A stretch of 64,000 nt of DNA from the NCBI RefSeq assembly GCF_028885415.1, contig NZ_CP118527.1:5766001-5830000 (forward strand). The letters are read 5' to 3'. Below, piece by piece: positions 28,677-39,962 of the stretch. This DNA comes from Streptomyces coeruleorubidus (GTDB lineage Bacteria; Actinomycetota; Actinomycetes; Streptomycetales; Streptomycetaceae). A program made the position numbers and the translations under genes. The notes beneath the pieces were generated by a model that was given only the letters and a program-made list of their open reading frames with translations, was not told where the DNA came from and ran no database searches. The number at the start of each line of letters is the position of its first letter. The first letter of the stretch is position 1.

Positions 28677-30641
28677 GTGGAGAACCTGATTGCGCTGCTG
28701 GTGGCGGCGCCCCTGCTCGGAGCGGCGGTCCTGCTGTGCGGCGGACGCCGGCTGGACGCCGTCGGCCACTGGATCGGCACGCTGCTCGCGGCCGCCTCCT
28801 TCGTGCTCGGCCTGGTGCTGTTCACCGACATGCTCGGCCAGGACGCCGAACACCGCGTCATGACCCAGCACCTGTTCAGCTGGATCCCGGTCGAGGGCTT
28901 CCAGGCGGACGTCGCCTTCCAGCTCGACCAGCTGTCCATGACGTTCGTGCTGCTGATCACGGGCGTCGGATCGCTGATCCACCTCTACTCCGTCGGGTAC
29001 ATGGAGCACGACGAGCGGCGCCGCCGCTTCTTCGGCTACCTGAACCTGTTCCTCGCGGCGATGCTGCTGCTCGTCCTCGCCGACAACTACCTGCTGCTGT
29101 ACGTCGGCTGGGAGGGCGTCGGTCTCGCCTCCTACCTGCTGATCGGCTTCTGGCAGCACAAGCCCAGCGCCGCCACGGCCGCGAAGAAGGCCTTCCTGGT
29201 CAACCGCGTCGGCGACATGGGCCTGTCCATCGCGATCATGCTGATGTTCCTCTGGTTCGGCACCTTCGCCTTCGGGCCGGTGCTCGGCAGCCACGAGGAG
29301 GCCGGGCTCGCCGGAGCCGCCGGTGAGGACAAGCTCACCGCGATCGCGCTGATGCTGCTGCTCGCCGCCTGCGGCAAGTCCGCCCAGGTGCCGCTCCAGT
29401 CCTGGCTCGGGGACGCGATGGAGGGCCCGACCCCGGTCTCGGCCCTGATCCACGCCGCGACCATGGTGACGGCGGGCGTGTACCTGATCGTCCGCTCCGG
29501 AGCCGTCTTCAACGGCGCCCCCGACGCGCAGCTCGTCGTCACCATCGTCGGTGCCGTCACGCTCCTGTTCGGTGCGATCGTCGGTTGCGCGAAGGACGAC
29601 ATCAAGAAGGCCCTGGCCGGCTCGACCATGTCGCAGATCGGCTACATGATCCTCGCCGCCGGCCTCGGCCCCATCGGCTACGTCTTCGCGATCATGCACC
29701 TGGTGACGCACGGCTTCTTCAAGGCTGGGCTGTTCCTCGGCGCCGGTTCGGTCATGCACGGCATGAACGACGAGGTCGACATGCGCCGCTACGGCGGACT
29801 GCGCAAGTACATGCCGGTCACCTTCGTCACCTTCGGCCTCGGCTACCTGGCCATCATCGGCTTCCCGGGCCTGTCCGGCTTCTTCTCCAAGGACAAGATC
29901 ATCGAGGCGGCGTTCGCCAAGGGTGGCACCGAGGGGTGGATCCTCGGCGCCTGCGCCCTGCTCGGCGCGGCCATCACCGCGTACTACATGACGCGCGTGA
30001 TGCTGATGACGTTCTTCGGCGAGGAGCGCTGGCGCAACGCCCCGACGCCGTCCCCGGCCGAACCCGACGTGGAGCCCGCCGCCGAGACCCGCGGCGCGTA
30101 CACCCCGCCGCACCCGCACGAGTCGCCCAAGGTCATGACGATCCCGATGATCGTGCTGGCCGTCGGGTCGGTGGGCGGCGGTGCGTTCTTCAGCATCGGC
30201 GACCGCTTCATGCACTGGCTGGAGCCGATCACCGGACATGACCACGGCCACCCGCCGATCAGCGCCCTCACGGTCACGCTGGCCACGGTCGCCGTGATGG
30301 TCCTCGGTGTCGCCGTCGCCTGGGCGCAGTACGGCCGCCGCCCGGTCCCGGCCGTCGCCCCACGCGGCTCGCTGCTCACCCGGGCCGCCCGGCGCGACCT
30401 GCTCCAGGACGACCTCAACCATGTCGTCCTGGTCCGCGGCGGCGAGCACCTCACGCGGTCCCTGGTCTACGTCGACCACACCCTGGTCGACGGCGTCGTC
30501 AACGGCACGGCGGCCTCGGTCGGCGGCCTCTCCGGGCGGATGCGCAGGCTGCAGAACGGCTTCGCCCGCTCCTACGCGGTCTCGATGTTCGGCGGCGCGG
30601 CGGTCATCGTCGCCGCGACCCTGCTGATGAGGGCGGTCTGA
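28677..30641 (+). CDS. nuoL: NADH-quinone oxidoreductase subunit L
   Basis: A 654-residue antiporter-like proton-pumping subunit with about 16 membrane helices. Visible landmarks are [49 protein letters not shown] helix 7-8 region, and [20 protein letters not shown] long interrupted helix near the C-terminus is expected after residue 520, where a Pro/His-rich loop ([12 protein letters not shown]) lies. GTG start 16 bases after nuoK. Confidence 0.96.
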   Translation: MENLIALLVAAPLLGAAVLLCGGRRLDAVGHWIGTLLAAASFVLGLVLFTDMLGQDAEHRVMTQHLFSWIPVEGFQADVAFQLDQLSMTFVLLITGVGSLIHLYSVGYMEHDERRRRFFGYLNLFLAAMLLLVLADNYLLLYVGWEGVGLASYLLIGFWQHKPSAATAAKKAFLVNRVGDMGLSIAIMLMFLWFGTFAFGPVLGSHEEAGLAGAAGEDKLTAIALMLLLAACGKSAQVPLQSWLGDAMEGPTPVSALIHAATMVTAGVYLIVRSGAVFNGAPDAQLVVTIVGAVTLLFGAIVGCAKDDIKKALAGSTMSQIGYMILAAGLGPIGYVFAIMHLVTHGFFKAGLFLGAGSVMHGMNDEVDMRRYGGLRKYMPVTFVTFGLGYLAIIGFPGLSGFFSKDKIIEAAFAKGGTEGWILGACALLGAAITAYYMTRVMLMTFFGEERWRNAPTPSPAEPDVEPAAETRGAYTPPHPHESPKVMTIPMIVLAVGSVGGGAFFSIGDRFMHWLEPITGHDHGHPPISALTVTLATVAVMVLGVAVAWAQYGRRPVPAVAPRGSLLTRAARRDLLQDDLNHVVLVRGGEHLTRSLVYVDHTLVDGVVNGTAASVGGLSGRMRRLQNGFARSYAVSMFGGAAVIVAATLLMRAV

Positions 30642-30646
30642 TACCG

Positions 30647-32218
30647 ATGTCCTTTCCTCTGCTGACAGTGACAGCGGCGCTCCCGGCCGTCGGGGCGATC
30701 GCCACGGCCGCCGTACCGGCCGCGCAGCGCACCGCCGCCAAGTGGCTGGCGCTGCTCTTCTCGCTCGCCACGCTCGTCCTGGCGATCACCGTCCTGGTGC
30801 GCTTCGACCCGGACGGCGACCGCTACCAGCTCACCGAGTCCCACGCCTGGATCGCGGACTTCGGCGTCCGCTACGAACTGGGCGTGGACGGCATCGCGGT
30901 GGCGCTGATCGCGCTGACCGCCCTGCTGATCCCCTTCATCATCCTCGCGGGCTGGCACGACGCCGACCCGCTGGAGACCGGCAGCAGGCGCTGGCGGCCC
31001 ACCCAGGGCTTCTTCGCCCTGATCCTGGCCGTCGAGGCGATGGTGATCCTCTCCTTCGAGGCCACCGACGTCTTCCTCTTCTACATCTTCTTCGAAGCCA
31101 TGCTGATCCCGATGTACTTCCTCATCGGCGGCTTCGGGGACCGTGCCCACGAGCACGGCGAGAAGGCGGCGGCGACGCAACGGTCGTACGCGGCGGTGAA
31201 GTTCCTCCTCTACAACCTGGTCGGCGGTCTGATCATGCTGGCCGCGGTGATCGGCCTGTACGTGGTCGCCGGGAACTTCTCGCTCACGGAGATCGCCGAG
31301 GCCCGCGCCAACGGCTCGCTCTCCATGGCGACCAGCACCGAACGCTGGCTGTTCCTGGGCTTCTTCTTCGCCTTCGCGGTGAAGGCGCCGCTGTGGCCGC
31401 TGCACACCTGGCTGCCCAACGCGATGCAGGAGTCCACCGCCCCGGTCGCGGTACTGATCACGGCAGTCGTCGACAAGGTGGGCACCTTCGCGATGCTCCG
31501 CTTCTGCCTCCAGCTGTTCCCGGAGGCCAGCAAGTGGGCGACGCCCGCCATCCTCGTCCTGGCCCTGATCAGCATCATCTACGGGGCGCTGCTCGCGGTC
31601 GGCCAGCGGGACATCAAGCGGCTGATCGCCTACGCGTCGATCTCCCACTTCGGCTTCATCATCATGGGCATCTTCGCGATGACCAGCCAGGGTCAGTCCG
31701 GGGCGACGCTCTACATGGTCAACCACGGCATCTCGACCGCCGCGCTGATGCTGGTGGCGGGCTTCCTGATCTCCCGGCGCGGCTCGCGGCTCATCGCCGA
31801 CTACGGAGGAGTGCAGAAGGTCGCCCCGGTGCTCGCCGGCACGTTCCTGATCGGCGGCCTCGCGACCCTCTCCCTGCCGGGACTGGCGCCGTTCGTGAGC
31901 GAGTTCCTGGTCCTGGTCGGCACGTTCGCCCGCTACCCGGTGATCGGCATCATCGCCACCTTCGGCATCGTGCTCGCCGCGCTCTACACCCTCGTCCTCT
32001 ACCAGCGGACGATGACGGGCCCGGTGAAACCGGAGGTCGCGGCGATGCCGGACCTCAGGGTGCGTGAACTCGTGGTCGTCGCCCCGCTGGTCGTACTGCT
32101 GATCTTCCTGGGCGTCTACCCGAAGCCCGTCACGGACATCGTCAACCCGGCGGTCAAGCAGACCATGTCCGACGTACAGAAGAAGGACCCCCAGCCCGAG
32201 GTGGAGGCGGCCAAGTGA
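30647..32218 (+). CDS. nuoM: NADH-quinone oxidoreductase subunit M
   Basis: A 523-residue antiporter-like subunit. Conserved acidic and basic channel residues occur in FFEAMLIPMYFLIGGFG, FAVKAPLWPLHTWLPNAMQEST and RDIKRLIAYASISHFG. Five bases separate it from nuoL, so it is certainly co-transcribed. It pumps protons in the membrane arm between NuoL and NuoN. Confidence 0.96.
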   Translation: MSFPLLTVTAALPAVGAIATAAVPAAQRTAAKWLALLFSLATLVLAITVLVRFDPDGDRYQLTESHAWIADFGVRYELGVDGIAVALIALTALLIPFIILAGWHDADPLETGSRRWRPTQGFFALILAVEAMVILSFEATDVFLFYIFFEAMLIPMYFLIGGFGDRAHEHGEKAAATQRSYAAVKFLLYNLVGGLIMLAAVIGLYVVAGNFSLTEIAEARANGSLSMATSTERWLFLGFFFAFAVKAPLWPLHTWLPNAMQESTAPVAVLITAVVDKVGTFAMLRFCLQLFPEASKWATPAILVLALISIIYGALLAVGQRDIKRLIAYASISHFGFIIMGIFAMTSQGQSGATLYMVNHGISTAALMLVAGFLISRRGSRLIADYGGVQKVAPVLAGTFLIGGLATLSLPGLAPFVSEFLVLVGTFARYPVIGIIATFGIVLAALYTLVLYQRTMTGPVKPEVAAMPDLRVRELVVVAPLVVLLIFLGVYPKPVTDIVNPAVKQTMSDVQKKDPQPEVEAAK

Positions 32219-33864
32219 GCGCAACAGCCGTCCACAGCCTGTGGACAACCGCGGCCGAACCGATCACCAAGATCGACGCGCCGAAGTTCGAGTACGGACA
32301 GTTGGCGCCCACCCTTATCGTCGTCGGAGCGGCGATCGTCGGGATCCTGGTCGAGGCATTCGTACCGCGCAAATCTCGTTATTACGTCCAGATGTTCGTG
32401 TCCGTCGTCGCGCTCGCGGCCGCCTTCGCCGCGGTCGTCGCACTCGCGGCCGACGGATACGGCACGACCAAGGCGCGCATCGCGGCGATGGGCGCGATCG
32501 CCGTCGACGGACCGGCCCTCTTCCTCCAGGGCACGATCCTGCTGGCGGCGCTGGTCGGCCTGTTCACCTTCGCCGAACGGCGGCTCGACCCGGTGGTGCA
32601 CGGCAACCGCGTCGACTCCTTCGCCGCGCAGGCCGCGTCCGTACCGGGCAGCGAGAGCGAGAAGGCCGCGGTCAAGGCAGGGTTCACCACCACCGAGGTG
32701 TTCCCGCTGCTGATGTTCGCCGTCGCCGGCATGCTGATCTTCCCGGCGGCCAACGACCTGCTGACGCTCTTCGTGGCGCTGGAGGTCTTCTCGCTCCCGC
32801 TGTACCTGCTGTGCGCGCTGGCCCGCCGCAAGCGGATGATGTCGCAGGAGGCGGCGGTCAAGTACTTCCTGCTCGGCGCGTTCTCCTCCGCGTTCACCCT
32901 GTTCGGCATCGCCCTGCTGTACGGCTACGCGGGCTCGATGTCGTACGCGACGATCGCGCAGGTCGTCGACGGCACTGTGCAGGACATCAACCCGGCGCTC
33001 GCCGACACCATGGGCAACGACGCGCTGCTGCTGGTCGGCGCCGCGCTGCTGGTGATGGGCCTGCTGTTCAAGGTGGGCGCCGTGCCGTTCCACATGTGGA
33101 CGCCGGACGTGTACCAGGGCGCGCCGACGCCGGTGACCGGTTTCATGGCGGCGGCGACCAAGGTGGCGGCCTTCGGCGCGCTGCTGCGGGTGCTGTACGT
33201 GGTCCTGCCGGGCCTGCGCTGGGACTGGCGGCCGGTGATGTGGGCGGTGGCGATCGTCACCATGCTGGGCGGTGCGATCGTCGCGATCACGCAGACCGAC
33301 ATCAAGCGGCTGCTGGCGTACTCGTCGATCGCGCACGCCGGGTTCATCCTCGCGGGTGTCATCGCGACCACGCCCGACGGTGTCTCGTCGGTGCTGTTCT
33401 ACCTGGCCGCGTACTCGTTCGTGACGATCGGCGCCTTCGCGGTGGTCACGCTCGTGCGCGACGCGGGCGGCGAGGCGACGCACCTGTCCAAGTGGGCGGG
33501 GCTCGGCCGGCGTTCGCCGCTGGTGGCGGCCGTGTTCGCGGTGTTCCTGCTGGCCTTCGCGGGCATTCCGCTGACGTCCGGCTTCGCCGGGAAGTTCGCC
33601 GTGTTCAAGGCGGCGGCGGAGGGCGGGGCCGCGCCGCTCGTCGTGATCGGTGTGATCTCGTCGGCGATCGCGGCGTTCTTCTACATCCGCGTCATCGTGC
33701 TGATGTTCTTCAGCGAGCCTCGGCCGGAGGGCCCGACGGTGGCCGTGCCGTCACCGCTGACGATCACGGCGATCGGGATCGGCGTGGCGGTCACGCTGGT
33801 GCTCGGTGTGGCGCCGCAGTACTTCCTGGATCTGGCGGGGCAGGCGGGGGTGTTCGTGCGCTGA
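32215..33864 (+). CDS. nuoN: NADH-quinone oxidoreductase subunit N
   Basis: A 549-residue antiporter-like subunit, last gene of the operon, starting at GTG 32215 within the nuoM stop region. Landmarks are LEVFSLPLYLLCAL, VGAVPFHMWTPDVYQGAPTP and TDIKRLLAYSSIAHAGFI. Codons 6-12 contain a TGTGGACAA sequence (a reverse-oriented Streptomyces DnaA box) within the palindrome GTCCACAGCCTGTGGAC. A strong stem-loop terminator follows. Confidence 0.96.
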   Translation: MSATAVHSLWTTAAEPITKIDAPKFEYGQLAPTLIVVGAAIVGILVEAFVPRKSRYYVQMFVSVVALAAAFAAVVALAADGYGTTKARIAAMGAIAVDGPALFLQGTILLAALVGLFTFAERRLDPVVHGNRVDSFAAQAASVPGSESEKAAVKAGFTTTEVFPLLMFAVAGMLIFPAANDLLTLFVALEVFSLPLYLLCALARRKRMMSQEAAVKYFLLGAFSSAFTLFGIALLYGYAGSMSYATIAQVVDGTVQDINPALADTMGNDALLLVGAALLVMGLLFKVGAVPFHMWTPDVYQGAPTPVTGFMAAATKVAAFGALLRVLYVVLPGLRWDWRPVMWAVAIVTMLGGAIVAITQTDIKRLLAYSSIAHAGFILAGVIATTPDGVSSVLFYLAAYSFVTIGAFAVVTLVRDAGGEATHLSKWAGLGRRSPLVAAVFAVFLLAFAGIPLTSGFAGKFAVFKAAAEGGAAPLVVIGVISSAIAAFFYIRVIVLMFFSEPRPEGPTVAVPSPLTITAIGIGVAVTLVLGVAPQYFLDLAGQAGVFVR

Positions 33865-33882
33865 CGCTCCGCTTGCTGCGAG

Positions 33883-33922
33883 ACAGCGGCCCGGTTCCCC
33901 TCAGGGGGTGCCGGGCCGCTGT
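33883..33922. terminator. Terminator of the nuo operon
   Basis: ACAGCGGCCCGG pairs perfectly with CCGGGCCGCTGT (12 bp) around a loop that itself contains CCCC/GGGG. It begins 19 bases after the nuoN stop and ends 18 bases before the end of the converging Uma2 gene, so it probably works in both directions. Confidence 0.85.
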
Positions 33923-33939
33923 CCTGTGCGTCGTGGCTC

Positions 33940-34542
33940 TTACTCGCCGCTCCGGCGGCGCGGTTTGATGCCGGTGAGATCCAGATCCACGGGGAACGGG
34001 GCGCTGACCTTCATCCGCTCACGGAAGATCCCGGTGCTGGTGTACGCGCCGGTGGTGGGCTCCAGCTCGAAGGCGTGCACGGCGGCGAGGCCCTTCTCGT
34101 TCTCCACGCGCCAGTAGTGGGGGATACCGGCCCGGGCGTACTTCAGCGGTTTGGTCTCGCGGTCCCGGGAGACGGAGTCCGCCGAGACGACCTCGATGGC
34201 GAGCAGGACGGACTCCGCTGGGTAGCGGGTCTGCTCAGGATCGTCCACTACTTCGCCGCGTACCACGATCACATCCGGCTCAGGGCGGTTCTGGCGGTCG
34301 ATGTCGATGGTGAACTCGCGGACGACCTCGAATTCCGCCGGGGCCAGGGACTGAAGCTGCCAATTGAAGAAATCAACCGCACGCGAGTGGAAAAGAGTCT
34401 GAGGACTCACGAAGACCAGGCTCCCGTCGATCAGTTCCGTGTGCGGAGGCAGATTCGGGAGGCGGTCCAGGTCGTCGGCGGTCCAGCCGCCTTCCGGCGG
34501 GGTCGGCCAGGTCGGCGTGGACGCCTTCGGTGCGACGCTCAT
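33940..34542 (-). CDS. Uma2-family (PD-(D/E)XK-like) protein
   Basis: A 200-residue protein from ATG 34542, chosen because GGGAG lies 5 bases upstream; a start at 34554 would add MGAL. The Uma2 (DUF820) pattern is visible: [12 protein letters not shown] at the N-terminal strand, [10 protein letters not shown] with the central aspartate, [34 protein letters not shown], which holds the ExK-type element. The fold is nuclease-like, but these proteins are very numerous in Streptomyces and no biological role is established. Confidence 0.88.
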   Translation of the reverse strand: MSVAPKASTPTWPTPPEGGWTADDLDRLPNLPPHTELIDGSLVFVSPQTLFHSRAVDFFNWQLQSLAPAEFEVVREFTIDIDRQNRPEPDVIVVRGEVVDDPEQTRYPAESVLLAIEVVSADSVSRDRETKPLKYARAGIPHYWRVENEKGLAAVHAFELEPTTGAYTSTGIFRERMKVSAPFPVDLDLTGIKPRRRSGE

Positions 34543-34638
34543 CAGTGCTCCCATGGGACGGAGTCTCGCCGGGTCTTTCAGACTATCGGGCGGAAACGGG
34601 CGGGGTCTCCCGCGAACGTGTGAACGACGGTCGTGTCC

Positions 34639-34671
34639 TTGACGCAGGCGTTCGGGGCGGCCTGTGGATAA
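34639..34671 (+). promoter_or_regulatory. Candidate recQ promoter with a DnaA box
   Basis: TTGACG at 34639-34644 could be a -35. A TGTGGATAA at 34663-34671, the reverse complement of the consensus DnaA box TTATCCACA, falls where the -10 would be. The spacing to a good -10 is not ideal, so the promoter call is tentative; the DnaA box match is exact. Confidence 0.4.
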
Positions 34672-34742
34672 CTCCGGGGCTGTCGGTGCGGGCGCCTATG
34701 GTGGACGCAGTGGTCGAGGCGCGACGCACGGGGGACGGAACG

Positions 34743-36830
<2,088 letters not shown>

Positions 36831-36855
36831 GGCCGAGCTCCCGCAGGGGCAGGGG

Positions 36856-37025
36856 CAGGGCATCGACAGAGCTGGGCGTTGGTCCGGCCTGGGCATCGGC
36901 CTGCTTTCCCGGCCGGTGCATCGGCAGATCTGGGCGTCGGCCCGGCCTGGCGTAGACCCGCGATCCCGGCCGGTGCATCGGCAGAACTGGGCGTCCGCCC
37001 GCCCGGGCGTCGGACTGCGCCCCCG
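36856..37025. repeat. About three imperfect copies of a 57-58 bp tandem repeat
   Basis: GGCCGGTGCATCGGCAG recurs with a 57-base period (36911 and 36968) and TGGGCGT at 36873, 36931 and 36988. The region between recQ and the small ORF has no convincing gene on either strand. Being 19 codons long, the period keeps frame, but the translations are low-complexity. Confidence 0.65.
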
Positions 37026-37081
37026 GCCGCGCCGCGCAGCGGATCGTCACAGTGCCGTGCCGCGTACGCCCGGTCATAGCC

Positions 37082-37207
37082 CTACGGGCCCCTGGGCGCC
37101 CGGCCGCCGGGAACGGGCGCGGTGCGGGGCAGCCAGCGGGTGAGGGGGCGGCCCAGCAGCTCCACGACCGCGGAGGCGGCCCGGCCGAGCCCGCCGACGG
37201 TGACCAT
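37082..37207 (-). CDS. Possible small protein, 41 aa, downstream of the M56 peptidase gene
   Basis: ATG 37207 to TAG 37082 on the minus strand encodes MVTVGGLGRAASAVVELLG and a Pro/Arg-rich end (RTAPVPGGRAPRGP). Third codon positions are almost all G or C, as in real genes here, and an amphipathic helix is predicted (AASAVVELLGRPLTRWL). It begins 33 bases after the stop of the M56 gene. No clear ribosome site is seen and I know no homologue, so this is tentative. It could also be the displaced end of a longer protein. Confidence 0.3.
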   Translation of the reverse strand: MVTVGGLGRAASAVVELLGRPLTRWLPRTAPVPGGRAPRGP

Positions 37208-37239
37208 GCCGGCGCCACCGGCCGCCCGGGCCGGCAGGG

Positions 37240-38178
37240 CTACGACAGGGCAGTCAGCCCCGGCGCGAACACGATCAGCAGGGGCAGCAGCGGTACCAGC
37301 GCGGCCGTGGTGGTCGTCAGGGCCCGGTGCCGGCGGCCCAGCCGGGGCGGCGGTTCCAGGAGCCGGTCGACCCGCTCGCCCAGCAGGCGGTGGCTGGAGG
37401 CGCAGGACAGGACGCCGCGGTGCTGGTTGAGCTCGATCAGGGCCAGGGCCGTGGTCAGGTGGCCGCAGCGGCGGGAGGCCGTGTCGTCGGCGGCCAGTTC
37501 GACCAGGCGGTGCGTCTGGTCGCAGAAGTGGGCGAACAGCGGGATGCGGGGGAAACCGGTGGCCAGGGCGGTGGACAGGTGCAGCAGCCAGTCGTGGCGG
37601 GCGCGGGCGTGGCCGCGCTCGTGGGTGAGGACGGCGTCGAGCTGGTGGTCCGTGAGGCGGTGCAGCGCGCCCGTGGTGACGATCAGCTGGGGCGGGTTGC
37701 CGGGCATCCACCAGGCGTCGGGGTATTCGTCCTCCAGGACCAGGAGGGGGCCGCGGGCGGCGGGCAGTCCGGCCGGCAGGTCGGGGGCGCGTTCGCGGAG
37801 GTGGGCGCGGGCCTGGCCGCGACGCCGGCGCGCCTCGACGAGTTCACGCGCGAGCATCGCGGTCGTCCAGGCGGCACCGCAGGCCAGCAGCAGGGTGAGG
37901 GCGGCGGCCCCGGGCGGCGCCGTGGACAGGTCGTACGCCGCCGTCACCGCGGGCGGAGCCGGGGCGAAGAGCTGGGCGCGGACGGTGCCGAAGACGGCGG
38001 CGGCGCCCAGGGCGAGTGCTGTCACGCAGCAGAGCAGGACGGTGGCGACCAGGCACTGCCACACCCACAGCGCGACCACCGGTTCCCGCTCGGGCCAGGC
38101 GGCCCGGGTCAGCGCACGGGGAACGGGTACGGCGGCCGTCACGGCGACAACACTCAGCAGGAGCAGGCAGACGGTCAT
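37240..38178 (-). CDS. M56-family membrane peptidase (BlaR1-like)
   Basis: From ATG 38178, 312 residues with N-terminal membrane helices (MTVCLLLLSVVAVTAAV, CLVATVLLCCVTALALGAA), another near residue 95, a cytoplasmic metallopeptidase domain with HERGH in AVLTHERGHARARHDWLL, and a C-terminal helix (TAALVPLLPLLIVFAPG). This is the BlaR1/MecR1 gluzincin layout without a penicillin-sensor domain. Such genes usually sit beside a BlaI/MecI/CopY repressor gene, which the peptidase inactivates. No such gene is adjacent here, so the target is unclear. Confidence 0.85.
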   Translation of the reverse strand: MTVCLLLLSVVAVTAAVPVPRALTRAAWPEREPVVALWVWQCLVATVLLCCVTALALGAAAVFGTVRAQLFAPAPPAVTAAYDLSTAPPGAAALTLLLACGAAWTTAMLARELVEARRRRGQARAHLRERAPDLPAGLPAARGPLLVLEDEYPDAWWMPGNPPQLIVTTGALHRLTDHQLDAVLTHERGHARARHDWLLHLSTALATGFPRIPLFAHFCDQTHRLVELAADDTASRRCGHLTTALALIELNQHRGVLSCASSHRLLGERVDRLLEPPPRLGRRHRALTTTTAALVPLLPLLIVFAPGLTALS

Positions 38179-38344
38179 TGCCACGGGCTCCGGTTCCTGG
38201 TCGGAAGAAGGGCGGCTACGGGTCGTGCGAGGGAGGGCGGCTGCTGTGCGCACCGGTGACGCGGTTGACGTACACACCGACGACGCGACGAACGCGACGA
38301 ACGTGCCGTGCACAGTGCGCGTGCGGGCACACCGCCCGACGCCC

Positions 38345-38374
38345 AGTATGACGGTGCCGGGCGGTGTGGGTCAG
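38345..38374 (-). promoter_or_regulatory. Candidate promoter for the M56 peptidase gene
   Basis: On the minus strand, CTGACC (38374-38369) and CATACT (38350-38345) are separated by 18 bases. This would give a leader of about 160 bases before ATG 38178. The match to the HrdB consensus is partial, so the call is tentative. Confidence 0.35.
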
Positions 38375-38439
38375 GGTTCCAGCGGCATCAGAAGCGCCGG
38401 GAGGGCGAGTGTCGGCCAGATCCGGGCCGTGGAGCGCCG

Positions 38440-39651
38440 TCAGGCCGGCACCACCCGCCCCGTCACCTCGCCCAGCCCCACCCGCACACCGTCCGGCCCC
38501 GGCGCCCAGGCCGACAGGGTCACCACGTCGCCGTCCTCCAGGAACGTCCGCTTGCCGTCGGGGAGTTCGAGCGGGTCGCGGCCGTTCCAGGTCAGTTCGA
38601 GGAGGGAGCCGCGCTCGCGGTCCGCCGGGCCGCTGACCGTGCCCGAGCCGTACAGGTCGCCGGTGCGCAGGGAGGCGCCGTTGACGGTCATGTGGGCCAG
38701 CTGCTGGGCGGCCGTCCAGTACATGGTGGAGAAAGGCGGCTCGGAGACGACGTGGCCGTTCACGGCGACGGCGATCCGCAGGTCGTAGCCGCCGGGTTCC
38801 TCGTCGCCGTCGTCCAGGTAGGGCAGCAGCTCGTGCGTCCGGGCCGGCGGGGCCACCCGGGCGTCCTCCAGGGCGTCCAGCGGGGTGATCCACGCCGACA
38901 CCGACGTGGCGAAGGACTTGCCGAGGAACGGGCCGAGCGGGACGTACTCCCAGGCCTGGATGTCGCGCGCGGACCAGTCGTTGAGGAGGCAGAGACCGAA
39001 GACGTGCTCGCGGAAGCCGTCGAGGGACACCGGCTCGCCCATCCGGGACGGCACGCCGACCACGAAGCCGACCTCCGCCTCGATGTCCAGGCGGACGGAC
39101 GGGCCGAAGACGGGAGCCGGGTCCGTGGGCGCCTTGCGCTGGCCCGCGGGGCGTACGACGTCCGTGCCCGAGACGACGACCGTGCCGGAGCGGCCGTGGT
39201 AGCCGATCGGCAGGTGCTTCCAGTTGGGGGTCAGGGAGTCCTCGGCGTCGGGGCGGAAGATCCGGCCGACGTTCCGGGCGTGGTTCTCGGACGCGTAGAA
39301 GTCGACGTAGTCCGCGACCTCGAAGGGGAGGTGCAGGGTCACCGAGGACAGGGGGTGGAACATCGGTGCGACGGTCTCGCGGTGGGACGGCACGGTCACC
39401 CATGCCGTCAGCGCCCGGCGTACGTCCGACCAGGCGGTGCGGCCCGCGGCCAGCAGCGGGTTGAGGGTCGGCCGCGCGAGCAGGGAGGCGTACGGGGAGC
39501 CGAGGGCGTGGGCCGCCGCGCCGGCGTCCAGTACGTGGTCGCCGAGCCGGACGCCCACGGTCCGGCGGGAGGAGCCGGGGAGGGAGAACACGCCGTACGG
39601 CAGGTTGTGCGGACCGAAGGGGTCGCCCTCGGGGACATCGAAGGGGGGCAT
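38440..39651 (-). CDS. fahA: Fumarylacetoacetase
   Basis: A 403-residue protein from ATG 39651 (MPPFDVPEGDPFGPHNLPYG), which fits the family start; an upstream in-frame start at 39711 would add an unlikely Arg/His-rich leader. Fumarylacetoacetase motifs are present: DFYASENHARNVGRIFR with the catalytic histidine, LDIEAEVGFVVG with metal-binding acidic residues, and LLNDWSARDIQAWEY. It cleaves fumarylacetoacetate to fumarate and acetoacetate, the last step of tyrosine/homogentisate breakdown. No other genes of that pathway are in the window. Confidence 0.93.
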   Translation of the reverse strand: MPPFDVPEGDPFGPHNLPYGVFSLPGSSRRTVGVRLGDHVLDAGAAAHALGSPYASLLARPTLNPLLAAGRTAWSDVRRALTAWVTVPSHRETVAPMFHPLSSVTLHLPFEVADYVDFYASENHARNVGRIFRPDAEDSLTPNWKHLPIGYHGRSGTVVVSGTDVVRPAGQRKAPTDPAPVFGPSVRLDIEAEVGFVVGVPSRMGEPVSLDGFREHVFGLCLLNDWSARDIQAWEYVPLGPFLGKSFATSVSAWITPLDALEDARVAPPARTHELLPYLDDGDEEPGGYDLRIAVAVNGHVVSEPPFSTMYWTAAQQLAHMTVNGASLRTGDLYGSGTVSGPADRERGSLLELTWNGRDPLELPDGKRTFLEDGDVVTLSAWAPGPDGVRVGLGEVTGRVVPA

Positions 39652-39704
39652 CGGGTGCTGCCTCGCTTTCGGGTGTGCCGTGTCGTCGCCACGTGTTCGT
39701 GGTC

Positions 39705-39727
39705 GTGCCACACGTTACGGGTGGCAC
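39705..39727. promoter_or_regulatory. Inverted repeat GTGCCAC-N9-GTGGCAC upstream of fahA
   Basis: A perfect 7-9-7 palindrome 54 bases before the fahA start, in the intergenic space between two divergent genes. Placement and symmetry suggest an operator for tyrosine-catabolism control. The binding protein is unknown. Confidence 0.5.
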
Positions 39728-39849
39728 ACCGGTCCTGGGCAGTGTCCGAGGAGGCGGATACGGGCGAACGGGGCAGGTGGGCCGCGGTGGGACCGGACGG
39801 TGGGGCTCCGGCGCGGCGGACGGGACGCCCCATTCGTACGTGCCGGAAG

Positions 39850-39903
39850 TTATCCACAGGACGCGACGCAATCTTGACGGAGCGGTGCGAACGGGGCGAC
39901 TCT
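39850..39903 (+). promoter_or_regulatory. Candidate promoter of the polysaccharide operon, with DnaA box
   Basis: TTGACG (39874-39879) and GACTCT (39898-39903) are 18 bases apart and would give a leader of about 55 bases before ATG 39963. An exact DnaA-box sequence TTATCCACA lies just upstream at 39850-39858. The -10 match is weak. Confidence 0.4.
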
Positions 39904-39962
39904 GGGCGGGTGCCGGAAGGCCTCGGGGAGGGGGCGTTCCGACGGCACACCTGGGGGGGCGG

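Noticed and set aside
27735..30479. 914-codon minus-strand frame over nuoJ-nuoL
   Set aside because: Shadow of well-identified nuo genes, rich in Asp/Gln/His/Arg, no recognisable fold.
36856..37025. CRISPR-like array
   Set aside because: Units are adjacent, imperfect and 57 bp long with no constant repeat and variable spacer, and no cas genes are present.
39675..39962. N-terminal extension of the aminotransferase-like gene to 39675
   Set aside because: The added residues are low-complexity and cross the probable promoter and the palindrome. ATG 39963 has a good ribosome site.
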